Below are positions 1-11,100 of a DNA stretch of 64,000 nt, piece after piece. The stretch is from the NCBI GenBank assembly GCA_008360955.1, contig LUCM01004946.1, positions 1-64,000 on the forward strand. Reading direction: 5' to 3'. Position numbers and translations under genes: made by a program. The notes under the pieces are model-generated. The model made no database searches, was not told the DNA's origin, and saw nothing but the letters and a program-made list of their open reading frames with translations. This stretch comes from Fasciolopsis buskii. Taxonomy: Eukaryota > Platyhelminthes > Trematoda > Plagiorchiida > Fasciolidae. Positions within the stretch are counted from its first letter, which is position 1. The number at the start of each line of letters is the position of its first letter.

Positions 1-28
1 TGTGTGTGTGTGTGTGTGTGTGTGTGTG
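1..28. repeat. (TG)n dinucleotide microsatellite
   Basis: The window opens inside an uninterrupted run of TG, 14 units visible. It probably continues to the left of the window. Confidence 0.95.
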
Positions 29-509
29 GGCGTGAACCAAAGATAGACGAGTGCCTGGGTTTAGGGTGACGTGCCCATGTGATCATTTGCGGCTCGCAAA
101 CCGTGTAGCTAAGATTCCTTTTACCTGGAACAATCGAGATTGCAGGAGAGACTATTTCGAATGTCAGGAAGATCTCAGTAAAACGGATTATCGCACTGGT
201 GCAAAATACGGTTTCACAAACGCTTGTCTTTTGTTCGTATACGCATATACGAAATTTCTGCGTTCATAAGTATATGCTTATTTATGTATACATGTAATTA
301 TAATGAATTAATTATCATGTGAAGCGAAGATAACGTGGTTCCGTCGGAAGGGGCAATAAACGTCGACTGCTTATTTGAAAAGGGGCTTTAATCCCGAGTT
401 CTAATTCTAAGTTTACCGCGTTTCACATATTCAAACCTCACGCAACTGGCATGTTAGTTATCATTTGGCCAGGTAAGGATATCACGTATGGATATGCTTT
501 GCGGGTCTG
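29..509. other. Stretch without a supported gene
   Basis: AT-rich sequence downstream of the possible last exon of the minus-strand PDZ gene. I looked for a minus-strand AATAAA polyadenylation signal here and saw only near matches such as AAATAA around 270-276. A 72-codon plus-strand open frame at 51-269 has no recognisable domain or splice context. Confidence 0.5.
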
Positions 510-679
510 CTAAAATAGCTCTACAGTGTGATACGAACAGTAGATAGGAGTTGCCAAGTTCATTAGGCTTTCATCAAAGAAAACAAAAAATGCCCCGGTT
601 ATCCCGTTTCCGAATAATTGCTTTGGAGTTTTGAAATTTCTATTGATCACAAAATCTCCAGGCCTTGGTTGGAATGCGC
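510..679 (-). CDS. Possible last coding exon of the PDZ gene, with a ZM-like motif
   Basis: On the minus strand a pyrimidine-rich tract ending in CAG (680-682) is followed by an open frame running to a TAG at 510-512. It encodes 55 residues plus one codon completed across the junction. The exon begins with two bases that complete the single base left by the 2366-2766 exon, giving Ser. Near its start it reads NFKTPKQLF, resembling the ZM motif of ALP/Zasp-type PDZ proteins (consensus near QFNTPIGLYS). That family has a PDZ domain followed by a proline-rich linker and a ZM motif, the order seen here. The C-terminal half (phenylalanine-rich, ending TVELF) matches nothing I know, and I found no good donor inside the exon. 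It may be the terminal exon, or the true exon may end earlier at an unrecognised donor. An unrelated chance open frame cannot be excluded. Confidence 0.33.
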
Positions 680-2365
680 CTGGACAAAATTGCAAATAGG
701 AAATGCTTTTAAAATGGCCAAGTCCGAGCATTGTGCACAATGACTCGAGAAAATTATGTTCCGTATGATGTGTGATATGAAAGAAATACATCTACCGAAA
801 AACTCAGCATTGTCGGTGAAAGTAATAAACATCGGGCCTTTTAGGTCAGGCCCGATAGCTACCATCAGGACAATTTTCAATCAATTGAAAAGAACGGCGC
901 TGCTTTGATAAATTCATACTTTCGTGTAAAAAGTACCTGTACATCAGAACCGAAGGAGTTTCGGATTGCAGAACCAGCAACGTGCCACTTGACGTAATGG
1001 CCTAAGGAAACATAAGCGGCAGAAAAACTACCGGGTCTTATAAAATGAGGCTATTTATTGGAATAACACCATACTATTTTCGGCAGCCTGTTAATTCAAG
1101 TCGGCCGCTCATGACTTTTACATTAAAGTTTAAAATACCTTGGAGCCAGCCGAAAGCAACAACATCCTAACTGTGTTTTGCCGCTCGAAATGTAGGAAGC
1201 ACTGCAGTTTTTCATAAATTATGCAAAAATACTATCTGACAGCTGTATATCTCGTACTTTAACTGAATGCTACTTTCAAACATGTACTATTTTAACCCCC
1301 AATATGACGTCACCTTTTCATTTCCTACTGAAGCACTGTATTTCAGCAATTCCTGGTACTTTGTTTCGCCCCAGGAGCAACCAATTAGGGATTTAAGAGA
1401 AAGTTTTCGAAACTCTAGGTGTTTCGATTGATTGAGGTCGGAAAGCATTGAATAACTTCATCTGTAGGATGTCAAGCGATGAGGGAATAACTAAAGCAGA
1501 GATTCTTTTTTTGAATCGCATGTTTACAATTCAAACTAACGGCATTTTTAGGACTACCTGTGTTACGCTATGCACTAATAAATTAATAGCAGTAGACTAA
1601 ATGCAGCCATGTTGCACTAATGGTTTTCTTTTTTTAATCACAATCCAAAAGAAACAGTCGGATAGGTAGTTGAACTTATTCATCAGATGTTCAAATTATC
1701 ACTAGTTGTGTTTAACCAATAACCGACCGAATTTGAGAAAACAACGATCAAGATTGCTTCAAACTGCATTTGTCAGTTCACATTCTCGCTTTTAAATCAT
1801 TTTTGTCACCAATCAAGCTTGTATTTCAGGGTCCGTAAATTGAAAGAAACAAATTTGCATGGAAGGGTAGGGAGTTGGCGAAATTGCCAGCGGCCGATAG
1901 GAACGTACTAGTTATTTTTAAGAAATTCATCTCTGAATATACGTATGTTTCCAGGACCACGTCCAATGGGACGACTGAAAGCTTTGAAAATTCAAGTACT
2001 TGATGATGACATTTCTCCAGCCTTCGGAACATGACAGTAACAGTTAAATGAACTATGAACATCTTGCAATTTTACAAATTACCGAGACACTTCAAAAGCC
2101 TTTGGGTTATTCTTGAACCGAACGCAGTGGCATATTATCACGGAAGAATTACTGGCAAATTAATGAACGATGGAAATAACATCAACACTAAAATTTACGA
2201 AATCAAGAATGATCTGCTTAGCATTCCAACCCGCAAGTTTGCCGTGACATGGTCGCAATGAGAAATAGCACTTCATTATGGCTATATAGGAGCGGTATGT
2301 ATTAAAATAGTAAAGTTACTCACAATTAGCTGATATTATCAACATAATATTGAGCCAAAACTTAC
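680..2365 (-). other. Probable intron of the PDZ gene
   Basis: Bounded on the minus strand by a GTAAGT donor at 2365-2360 and a candidate acceptor ending at 680. A minus-strand open frame at 1826-2062 also follows a possible acceptor, but its peptide has no recognisable feature, so I left it unassigned. A short inverted repeat at 834-855 (CGGGCCT/AGGCCCG) looks like a chance hairpin. Confidence 0.4.
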
Positions 2366-2766
2366 TACGTAGTTCTGGTGCTATCGGTGGGACATCGAAC
2401 TCTTGCATTAGTCTTTTAACCGACACACTGGTAACCTCCGGGTCTTGAGGAACGATCAACTTTTCTTTTGCTGTAGGAGATGGTCTTCTCTGGGGCGGAG
2501 CCACATAGAATACCGTCGGTTGTGTAGGTGGCGCAGGTGGCGGAGGAATGTTCACTGGTAGTGTTTTGACTGTTGGTGGCTTCGGAGCGGGAACTACTAT
2601 GGGTTTGCGCTCCGGTGGTGGAACTTTGCTTCGCTGAGGTCTCAAGGGCATTTCCTTCTCCCAGAACAGTTGTAGTTCTGTAGTTGTTAATTCTTGTGGG
2701 GTCTGTCTGGACCGCAATGACTGATTGTCAAGATAAATGGTTTCCAATCTTTTTTGACGCTCGTAC
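2366..2766 (-). CDS. Proline-rich linker exon of a PDZ-domain protein
   Basis: A 401-nt internal exon on the minus strand. The acceptor is a T-rich tract ending in ACAG next to 2766, and the donor is a consensus GTAAGT starting at 2365. It adds one base to the two bases left by the PDZ exon (AG+G = Arg), then encodes 133 residues and leaves one base. The peptide starts with a charged segment (YERQKRLET). It continues with a disordered stretch rich in Pro, Lys and Arg that includes short polyproline runs (IPPPPAPP, VPPPERKP) suited to SH3, WW or profilin ligands. It ends VKRLMQEFDVPPIAPELR. Low-complexity proline-rich sequence in frame over 400 nt of AT-rich DNA, with clean splice borders and matching phase, makes this a real exon with good probability. 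Its place just after a PDZ domain fits a cytoskeletal or Z-disc-type scaffold. The exact orthologue is not identified. Confidence 0.75.
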
Positions 2767-4503
2767 CTGTTTTGGTAAAAAAAACATGGTCTATTTTGGT
2801 CTGCTTTTCGATGTTTACTAATTGTTTGAGCTTAGGGTTAGTCTACTCCGATGTCCGCATTAGACAAAATGTGTGCAACTTTGAACAAAATCATTACACA
2901 ACACATCTAGAGATGGAGATAATAAACATCCGACAGTATTTACGAACAACCTCAAATAACTCAACATGTTAGATATGATAAAAAGGTTTGTTTCTTGGTT
3001 AAACAGTTGTCAGTACTGGTGAGATTTTCTTCGGCAGGAGATTGAAACATGCGCGATGTTGACGAAGCCGTGAGATTCTGTGCGGGATTCGCTACGTATG
3101 CCCGTGAAATGTCTTCCTTCGCCCTGGGCCATTTTAGTCCTTCGTTGTGTTCCAGTTACGTGTGCTTTGACTGCTAAAAACCCAATAGCATTTATTCTGT
3201 AATTTCGGTCCAAGTATAATTTCGTAGTAAATGAAAAAGCCAATAATGTCAGATTCCTTTAACAGTGGTTTCCCGAGAACACCCTGATTAATCTTCCATT
3301 GAAGATTGATGTTTAAAGGGGAAAAATTGTCTTTGAAGTGTGTAACATGTTCCCATGGTTAAAATTTGGGACACGGAAATTGGCCACAAATTGTAGACCT
3401 TTGACATTTAAATTTGCGATTGTGGAATGTTGTGAGTTAAAAGTCGAATTACGACTTATCGATTGTTTGTTTTTATATAGCTTTAGTTGGTGCGATCCGT
3501 AAAATCAAGGAACATAACCTACATTTGGATTTAGATAGCTTTTTTGTGCACGTAGCATTGATTTCGGCAGTTCGCCAAACTTCTCTCCACCCCGTCTGCT
3601 CCTGCATCTAACCCTTTGTCACTATGGCTTGCGGGAGGCCTGCAGCAAGATTTTAGGCGACCATGACTACAGCCCACTGAATTCAGTGTGCTTGTTTTGT
3701 GAAGTCGTGCTCCCAAGCGTTACGGTAACGCGCTTCAAAGAAATCCTATGCAATATATTCTGCTCACTAGAGGGCGCTTGAAATAACAGTATGGCAGAAT
3801 GCAGACTATTCGTTTATTACCTACTGTCAAATAAATAGCAGAGCGTTATCAGGCAATAGTGACATACACAAATGCACAAAATTTGTTTTCATTAGAAGTG
3901 ACCTAGCAATTGCCCAGCACTTTCCGACTGCTTAGCGCTTTATTCGACTGGCGTTCAGTCGTTTTCAAGGCGAACAAATATCCTTTGAAGTGTATATCCC
4001 AAAAACCTTCATTTAATCACAAAAATGGGATACCTGGATGCATTTGCTTGACTGGCTAACAGCACTTGGTTGAAGCAAAAACAAAGCGGTTATTGGTTAG
4101 TCCGAGATAGATAGCGCCAGATTGCGTGCTCTATATCGTTTTTTATAACTGCGCAAAAATTTGACATTTTTTTAGATTAATTTAAGGTTAGGACTAGCCA
4201 TGGTCCTTTCGGAAATAAAACAACTTTCACGTGTGCTGCAAACCAACAGTAAAGGTTGATATCTCCTCTCTCAAATCTTTGCAATTAATTATTTGTACGG
4301 AAAGCACTGTGATTTGGTAACCACATAGTGGGTAACAATTCATTTTACCACTTTTGAAATGTTGGATGGAATAATCCATGCGGATGTTTTAGCCTACTGC
4401 TTTTGATTTCATACATTTTTATGATATTATAATTAAACCTTTATGAAGATGATCCCCAGTGTTTTATCACGCTGAAATAAGTTACAAGGAAGACAACACT
4501 GAC
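2767..4503 (-). other. Probable intron between the PDZ and proline-rich exons
   Basis: Bounded on the minus strand by a GTCAGT donor at 4503 and the acceptor at 2767. It contains the GC-richer block described separately at 3531-3790. Confidence 0.6.
3531..3790. other. GC-richer block, possibly repeat-derived
   Basis: Inside the presumed intron, this block is visibly richer in G and C than its surroundings. A minus-strand open frame of 61 codons spans 3531-3716. It ends near a CACTAGAGGGCGC motif (3765-3777), a word known from CTCF sites and from several animal transposable elements. I do not recognise a repeat family. It may be an old SINE-like or LINE-derived insertion. Confidence 0.3.
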
Positions 4504-4655
4504 CTGCCGACAACGATTTCCAAAGTGAAAGCTGCTGAATCAATAATTTGTACTGCCCTTGCATGCGACATATCGAGTGCATCGAAGCCATTTATGGCCA
4601 ACACGTGGTCGCCTTCAGCCATTCCAGCCACCTCTGCTGGGCTTTTTCGTCGAAT
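4504..4655 (-). CDS. PDZ domain exon, C-terminal two thirds of the domain
   Basis: A 152-nt minus-strand exon. The acceptor is a pyrimidine-rich stretch ending in CATCAG at 4656, and the donor is GTCAGT at 4503. It encodes 50 residues with the core of a PDZ fold: SPAEVAGM (the turn and start of helix A), EGDHVLAING (the conserved GD..L.ING strand), MSHARAVQIID (helix B, with the His often found at its start) and a final strand LEIVVGR. PDZ domains bind the C-terminal tails of membrane or cytoskeletal partners. The His at the start of helix B would suit class I ligands (S/T-x-hydrophobic). The exon ends in phase 2 and joins in frame to the proline-rich exon at 2766. The family assignment is secure from sequence. 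The subfamily (ALP/Enigma/Zasp-like) is an inference from the exons that follow. Confidence 0.85.
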
Positions 4656-5042
4656 CTGATGAAATGAAGAAAACCAGACAAATCACGCTGGTCAGAAATA
4701 CCAGTTGAAATCAACCAGAATGCGTAACAAACACTATTCTACTCGTATTTGCACTAAGTCTTTCCAGTAGAATTTTTCCTCCTCAATCGAACATACCAAA
4801 AGCATTAATCATGAATAGGTCAGATTGTACTGATTGCCCCAGATTTAAACTATCCTTCTTCTCTTACAGTGATAGCAACTGATTTATGTGTAGCAATAGG
4901 AAAACAGGTTTAAAAGTCTAGAAAACTCACATGACCAATCACTGCTCATTAACCAAACCAGGTGAGAAATGTTTGTGGTTTGTGCAAGACTGTTCCAGGT
5001 AAAATTATGACGACATTCAGGATTCAGTGATTCACTGAAAAC
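4656..5042 (-). other. Probable short intron splitting the PDZ domain
   Basis: About 387 bp between the two PDZ exons on the minus strand. The acceptor side (T-rich, CATCAG) is good. The donor implied by the phase would be GTTTTC at 5042-5037, which keeps only GT. A better-looking GTGAAT four codons on would put the domain out of frame. Confidence 0.5.
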
Positions 5043-5103
5043 AGTAATAATCAGATAAGTCTTCGTGGCCAGGGTGAATCCGATACCGTATTTCATTGCT
5101 TGC
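5043..5103 (-). CDS. PDZ domain exon, carboxylate-binding loop
   Basis: A 61-nt minus-strand exon following a good acceptor (TTGTTTATCTCAG, ending at 5104). It supplies one base to an upstream codon and then 20 residues. These include YGIGFTL, which matches the G-phi-G-phi carboxylate-binding loop of PDZ domains, followed by the strand LIIT. Joined in phase 0 to the 4504-4655 exon, the segment has the spacing expected of a PDZ domain (GFTL, then I-T-x-I before SPAE). The only weakness is the donor, GTTTTC. Upstream exons encoding the start of the protein must lie at higher coordinates, ending in phase 2. The first one is probably very short, and I could not find it. Confidence 0.6.
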
Positions 5104-8100
5104 CTGAGATAAACAAGGCTGAGTGTCGATTTACCAGTTTACTCATTCAGTCAACTTGTTGGGAAGAAATGGGATCAGTAAAATTGTTATCACAGCGCAA
5201 CGGTTTCAAATTTTGCTTCAAAATCCTGGCGAAAATTGCTAGAAGCCATTCAGTAACACAATAGAGTAGCGCTAATGAACCACTATAAAAATGACTATCC
5301 GCTGTGTTTCAGGTCTCATAAATTTCCGTTCCCGAACGGATAAACATCGCAGCGCACCAGTTACGTAATGAATTCGAGACTTATATTTTGAGGTTTTGTG
5401 TCGAATAACCGCTTCCCATGCAACTTCTAGCTGATCGCAAGACTGTGCAAAACTGTTCCCAACTACGCAAACGATTTATTGCACTGATTTCTTGTAATAT
5501 CCTCCATACCAGTTCAAAGCATCATCCATCTTTCGTTACCGCTTGTACGCCAAATTAATGTTTGGTTCAGATAACCTTCGTGTGCTAACTGGCAATTTGC
5601 GATTAACAGAATGAGTGCCAGGTGTTGTGAAACAACCGAGCATATATGTTACCTGATATCAAGTATTTTGACATATTTGTAAAGAGTTCTGATAAAACTC
5701 CAGATTAGCATAAAATGGCATAGTTACCAAGCCAACTAATTTTGAACGGGAATTCAAAATTGAAAACTATTTGGAATTTTACTTCAAATGGCATTCAGGG
5801 AATGCATTGAAGGAACATTGAAGACGTGTAAAAAAATTTGTATTTTGAGTAGAATTTGACGAAAAGGAGTCGCTCGAAATTTCAAAATCAGAGAATCGCG
5901 AAACAGGTTGAAAAATAGAGCGCACCATCGCATGCTCAAATCTTCGTAGATTGAATAGTCTGAGCATTACCGGTATGATAGGTCACTGGAGTGTTTTGCT
6001 TTTTCGCACTTACCTACTACAGCATCAAGTTAGGGAGAAACATTTCAAGGTTTATAAATAAACCTCACTACATGAAACTAGCATTTTATTCCCTTCTCTT
6101 TGGTTATTCTAGATTTGGGGAATATTCCAAAATTCGGGCAAGACTTGGAACATTTTGAAGTTCTTCGTAAACAACTATTTCAGAGTCCAAACAATTAGAG
6201 ACCACAAGGTCACAGTAGTGCCGGTTTGACACCAGATCTTTCAACTTCCAAAGGCTAACTGTCCTCTTCTCCATCATGCATGGTCTGAACCTGGCTGGGA
6301 TCGGTCCTTTTAACTTAGATGGTCTCACATCCGAATGAGTAAACTGGTGTGTTTTCCGAGAGAATGCAGCGTGGAAAAGATAATATACCAAATATTAAGT
6401 AAAGGTAATGAAGGTTTTTAACTATTCAATTTATTGGTACTGTTAGTAGTCACTGCCTTTTTATTCGATGATCCTTTTTGTCGTCGCACGGCATTCAAAA
6501 CCAACTGATTTAGCATAACATCTTTTATGCGTTACTCCCAAAGTTAAAAAACGGGTATTGCTAAACTATGAGCCCCAAACTATGTAACGGCACGGGTTGT
6601 ATCCGGCGAACTTTGTTGAAAAGTGAATGAAACAACCTGACCGTTGTGTATTTTTCTAAAATATCACCCAAATTTCACGAGTACACGATTCACATTCAAT
6701 TCAAAATGCCAGATGATAGGTTTGTATTCTGAGTGCACTTAAACAGGCTGATATCGGGCCTCCGACATTTCATCTGTAATGCCCGTTAGCAGGGAGATGG
6801 CAGCAGTGTAGCATGTTAGGAAAAGGTTTTCCGGGACTAAGCGTCTTGCAATTTAATTCACCTACCTAAGTACTCATTGCAGTCGTATTGAATAATATTC
6901 AAATATTTGTGCTTTGTATTCAACTAAACACAGTTGATAAGGTTTAATTTGTTCACTCTGCTGAACGTAACGCGACTGCACGGGACAGTTTTCTGACTGC
7001 TGTTTGGTAAACCAACAAATGCGATAACCCATAATCTTACTTTTATTCTGGTGAAATGTTTTTGCATCCTGTGTAACCTATCGGTTGAAGGACAACAAAA
7101 CGGTTGCTTTAAACACGTCAGCGTTGAGACGGTGATCAAAGTCTGACAATGGAATGCACCTTCCCTCCGTCCCTCACTCGTCAACGCTTGCTTTTGTGAT
7201 TGCGTTGAATTTTTCTTTCACACACACAGAGCCTTTCTGTGTGATTGATGGACTGAGAGAAGACGTTTGTCAGCTTCGACAAAAAGACAGATGGGAAAGA
7301 ATTCTCTCGTAAACAGACAAACCACATTCCTCCAATTGTTCATGAAGTGCTCAAACTGTTCCAGCCAAATGTGGACATACTAGCAAGCGCGAGCACAAAC
7401 ATACAAAGTTTACGTCTGACCTGTTATATCTGCCCCCTTGTTTCGGAGAACAATTCCCCAACTGGGACAACGAGGGGATCAGTGAGTACAAAGTAAAACA
7501 ATTTCCTGCCAGCGTGTTGAGTAAACGCAAACCTATGAAATTAACGCCGTGGGAAAACTTGTTTAATTAACGTACTGCTCGAAATCGGTAGAAACACTAA
7601 CTTGTGATCAAACACTTCCTAAACAAAAGCAGTCTATTGCAAAACAGTGACCCATCTGGTAAACCGATGCCATACAGACACGCACGAAACAAAATGGGGG
7701 ATGCCATGGAAATTGTGGAAGATCTATTATGCGAATGTTCCTTTTGACAAACCATTTAGTTCCACACTGCTTGTGAAAAACCCAACTAGGGTCCAACGAG
7801 AATATGAATTAATCACGAGAAGAATTTGGTAAATGAAAGATATATGAGAATGTGCAGAACACTTGGGGTAAAACAACTATGACAAGGACCATTTTTGGGA
7901 CGTTTCAGCTTGCGTTGCAACCAACATGGCAAATAAAATGTCTAGAGCGATTTATTTAATTTTCCACGGCTTTTTGACATCATCATTAGTTTTTCTGTCT
8001 TGTTGAACATCCTTTTCAGAGTAAATTGCTTTTAATCTATAATAATGTTACCCCTTAGCAAATACTAAAAACGGATTATTGAAACTACGGTTTACCAATT

Positions 8101-11100
8101 CCCAGCTACAGTAAAAGGCACACCCAAAAGCCTAGGCAAAACTAAAACGTGGCTAACGATTTGGTTGTTTTCCAGTTGATCTATGGGCTCTAATAAACGA
8201 GATATTATGGACACTTTTGGGTATGATATCATCCGGCCACATGAATCCTGAATTAATCGATTATATTTGATGGCATCCACTTAAATTGCTCTTGCACAAG
8301 CGACATGACTGTGCTACGTAATATATGAAGTATAAAAAATTTCCGGAATCCCTTTTTGTTGCAATAAAAAGAAAGAGGGTTACGCTCTTTTTTCTTAGAA
8401 ATCCGCGGATTTTGTGGCGTAATATACCTGCAATTATCGATAAGTGCTTTTCTGCGTTACATCCTCGATCGAATTTTCACACTGCTGGATGTCTAACTGA
8501 AATCAATTGTCAAACTTTAAACATACCCGGTGTTCTCACTCACGAGTGAATATAGCTGTCATTTATCGATGGAAAATCGTCAAGGCACGGCTGTGGCAAC
8601 ATAAATTGAAAGGATATGTTGTTACTGAGCACCAAAATGAGAGTTCAGTGTAAGTATTTTCACAACTTCTACTGCATGCTATTTTGCCCGGTCACTTCGT
8701 TCTGACTAACCTCTAGGTCTTCTCAAGCTTCAACCGCATATTAATGCACAGCGCCGTTCACTAAAATGACCAACGATGCATCTACTCCGGGTGATAAATC
8801 GCTGTCCAAGAACAGACATGCAAAAACGCTGCGTCTAAAAACATTTAGTGGCAATTTAGGCGGCGAACTAAATAACTCCAGCCGCATAATCTGTAGACGT
8901 CAGCAAAGAAATGGCATTTCATGAAAACTCTGAAACTTTCGGAAAACCATTTAAAACCTACTGGATTTAAAGAAGGAAATTAGAGAAGTCGAATATGATT
9001 GCACCAGCAAAAGCCGTAACAATTAAATGTGGACTCGAACATTTTTGGAGTTCGAATCAATTGAAAAATAGTTGCTAAATGAAGGCGTTCCAGGTTCTTT
9101 TACACCAAAAACACAATTTAAGATGCTGATTCCAATCATCTGTCATCTTCAAATTGAAATGCCACTATTCTGAAAAAATACGTCCTGTGCGCTTTCATTT
9201 ACATGCTGGTAGCCAAATTCCACTCAATCTGGGAGGAATGACGCGGACTTGATCTCGATGCTTTGATCTTTGGAAATTCAATCAACCGCTCTTATTCCGT
9301 TATACTAAGTTAACAATGTCTCTAATTGGTAAAACGCAATACTGTTTCTTTTGTAGTGGTTTATCCATTTACCTACCACTGATTTTTTACCTCTCTAATA
9401 TTCCTTTCCAAAAATGCGTGAGAAAATAAATATGAATTTTGTTCAATGTTTTCTAAACTCTCAAACCGTTTTTGTTTTGTAAATCTACATTCACTTCTGT
9501 GTAAAAAGGAATCGTAGCTACCTCCAGATTCTGATGAGAGATGACTAACTTTATTCAAAAGACATCTGCGAATAATTTAGCAACCAAAATGTTTGGGCCA
9601 TTTCTGGTGAACTCGGGAATACTTTAGGCTGGTGGTACTCAATGATTTATTTCCGTTTGTCATCAGGTTCTCTGGTAACAGTGAACCTCGACACACTAAT
9701 TCACCGGTTAAGATCCATTTATCTTTGTTTTAAATTTGTGCAAATTAGCACTGGATATAGTCAAAATATGTAGTGGAGGTCAATTCGAGTCTGTTTTGGT
9801 ATTGCTGGCGTTTTGGATATTGTGCTTATTTCTTAGTCTAATTCTTTCCATGAACACTCTGTTCAACGATATTCAACTTACGATAAATGTATCGTGCGGC
9901 AGACAACAGCAACCAGCTTTGTCACACAAGTTTGAACAAGTCTATTGTGGTGACTTAAAGCCTTTGCCTGCATTACTGCACTAGTAGAGTAAAAACTGTT
10001 TGCGAAATCAAACCACCAATCCTTTGTTGTTTATAAAATTTCACGTATCACACAGATTGAGGAAACCAACAAAGTTTTGGTCGTTATTCACCGCGAGTCA
10101 GATGAAGGACCACAATCGGTCATTCGGTCTCAGTTAAAAAATCAGAATGTGGAACAATAGATCGGATATCAGAGAACAAGCTTCGATTGTTTTCGTCTAA
10201 AAAATGTTTCCCGTAGGAGTCCATCTGCTTCACCTCTTTGTGATTCGCGTGAAAAGTGCAACAGTATTTCAATGGAACACAATGTAGACTAAAACCTTCT
10301 TTTTTAAGATAAGGCCCGGTAGCAAGCGGTTTTTCTTTTCATCTTTGAATGTCGTTTTTAGTACTCACGCAATTCGCTTCAAAGTGTTCCGAGCGGCTTT
10401 TATCTGACCTCATAATTTTAACTTAAAATTAGTCGCGTTCCTATCCTCTGGATTACCAGGCTAAAACTGACGTTGAATCTGTTAGGGCTTGAATGCAACG
10501 ACAATCACATAAATTAAGCTGAACCGTAAATTAGGCAAATAAGGTAGATAATGAAAACAATCAAGAACACAAAACCTAAGGAAACCAGTTAGACTACCAG
10601 CTTCATGTGAATTAACCCAGGTTAAACATCTTGGTGACCGGAAAGTTGTAAGAATTAGGATTGAGTTTGCTTTTACCCCAACTCTGTCGAATTCTGCACA
10701 TACGGATGGCAAGTCCACGCAAAATGAATGAACTGTTTGTGTCACAACTAATACCAGAAGTGCGTTAAAAATTGCGTCGAAGTACTGCCGGTAATACGAT
10801 ATCTAATTTATTCATGCGACTTGCGTGAGCTGAGGTTTACTTTCTGGTACACAAAAAAATTCGCATTTTTCAGCAAGGTGCCCCAGTTTCATAACAAGTA
10901 TTAGTTGTTCCAAAGACCTTTCTGGGTCACATGAGGGCCGCAATAAAGTTATGGGTCATCATTGGGGCATTAAGGGAGGATTTCCACCAGAAATGGGTTT
11001 CGCATAAACAAAAGTCAACCGGATTTCATTAGGGTAAAATAAATTTGTGTGGGCAGAACTCATTAAGAAAGTGAAATGCTTTTACACTGTGATTTGTTCA

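Noticed and set aside
6104..6391. 95-codon minus-strand frame as an upstream exon of the PDZ gene
   Set aside because: No donor of suitable phase at its end and no PDZ N-terminal features, so it was left unassigned.
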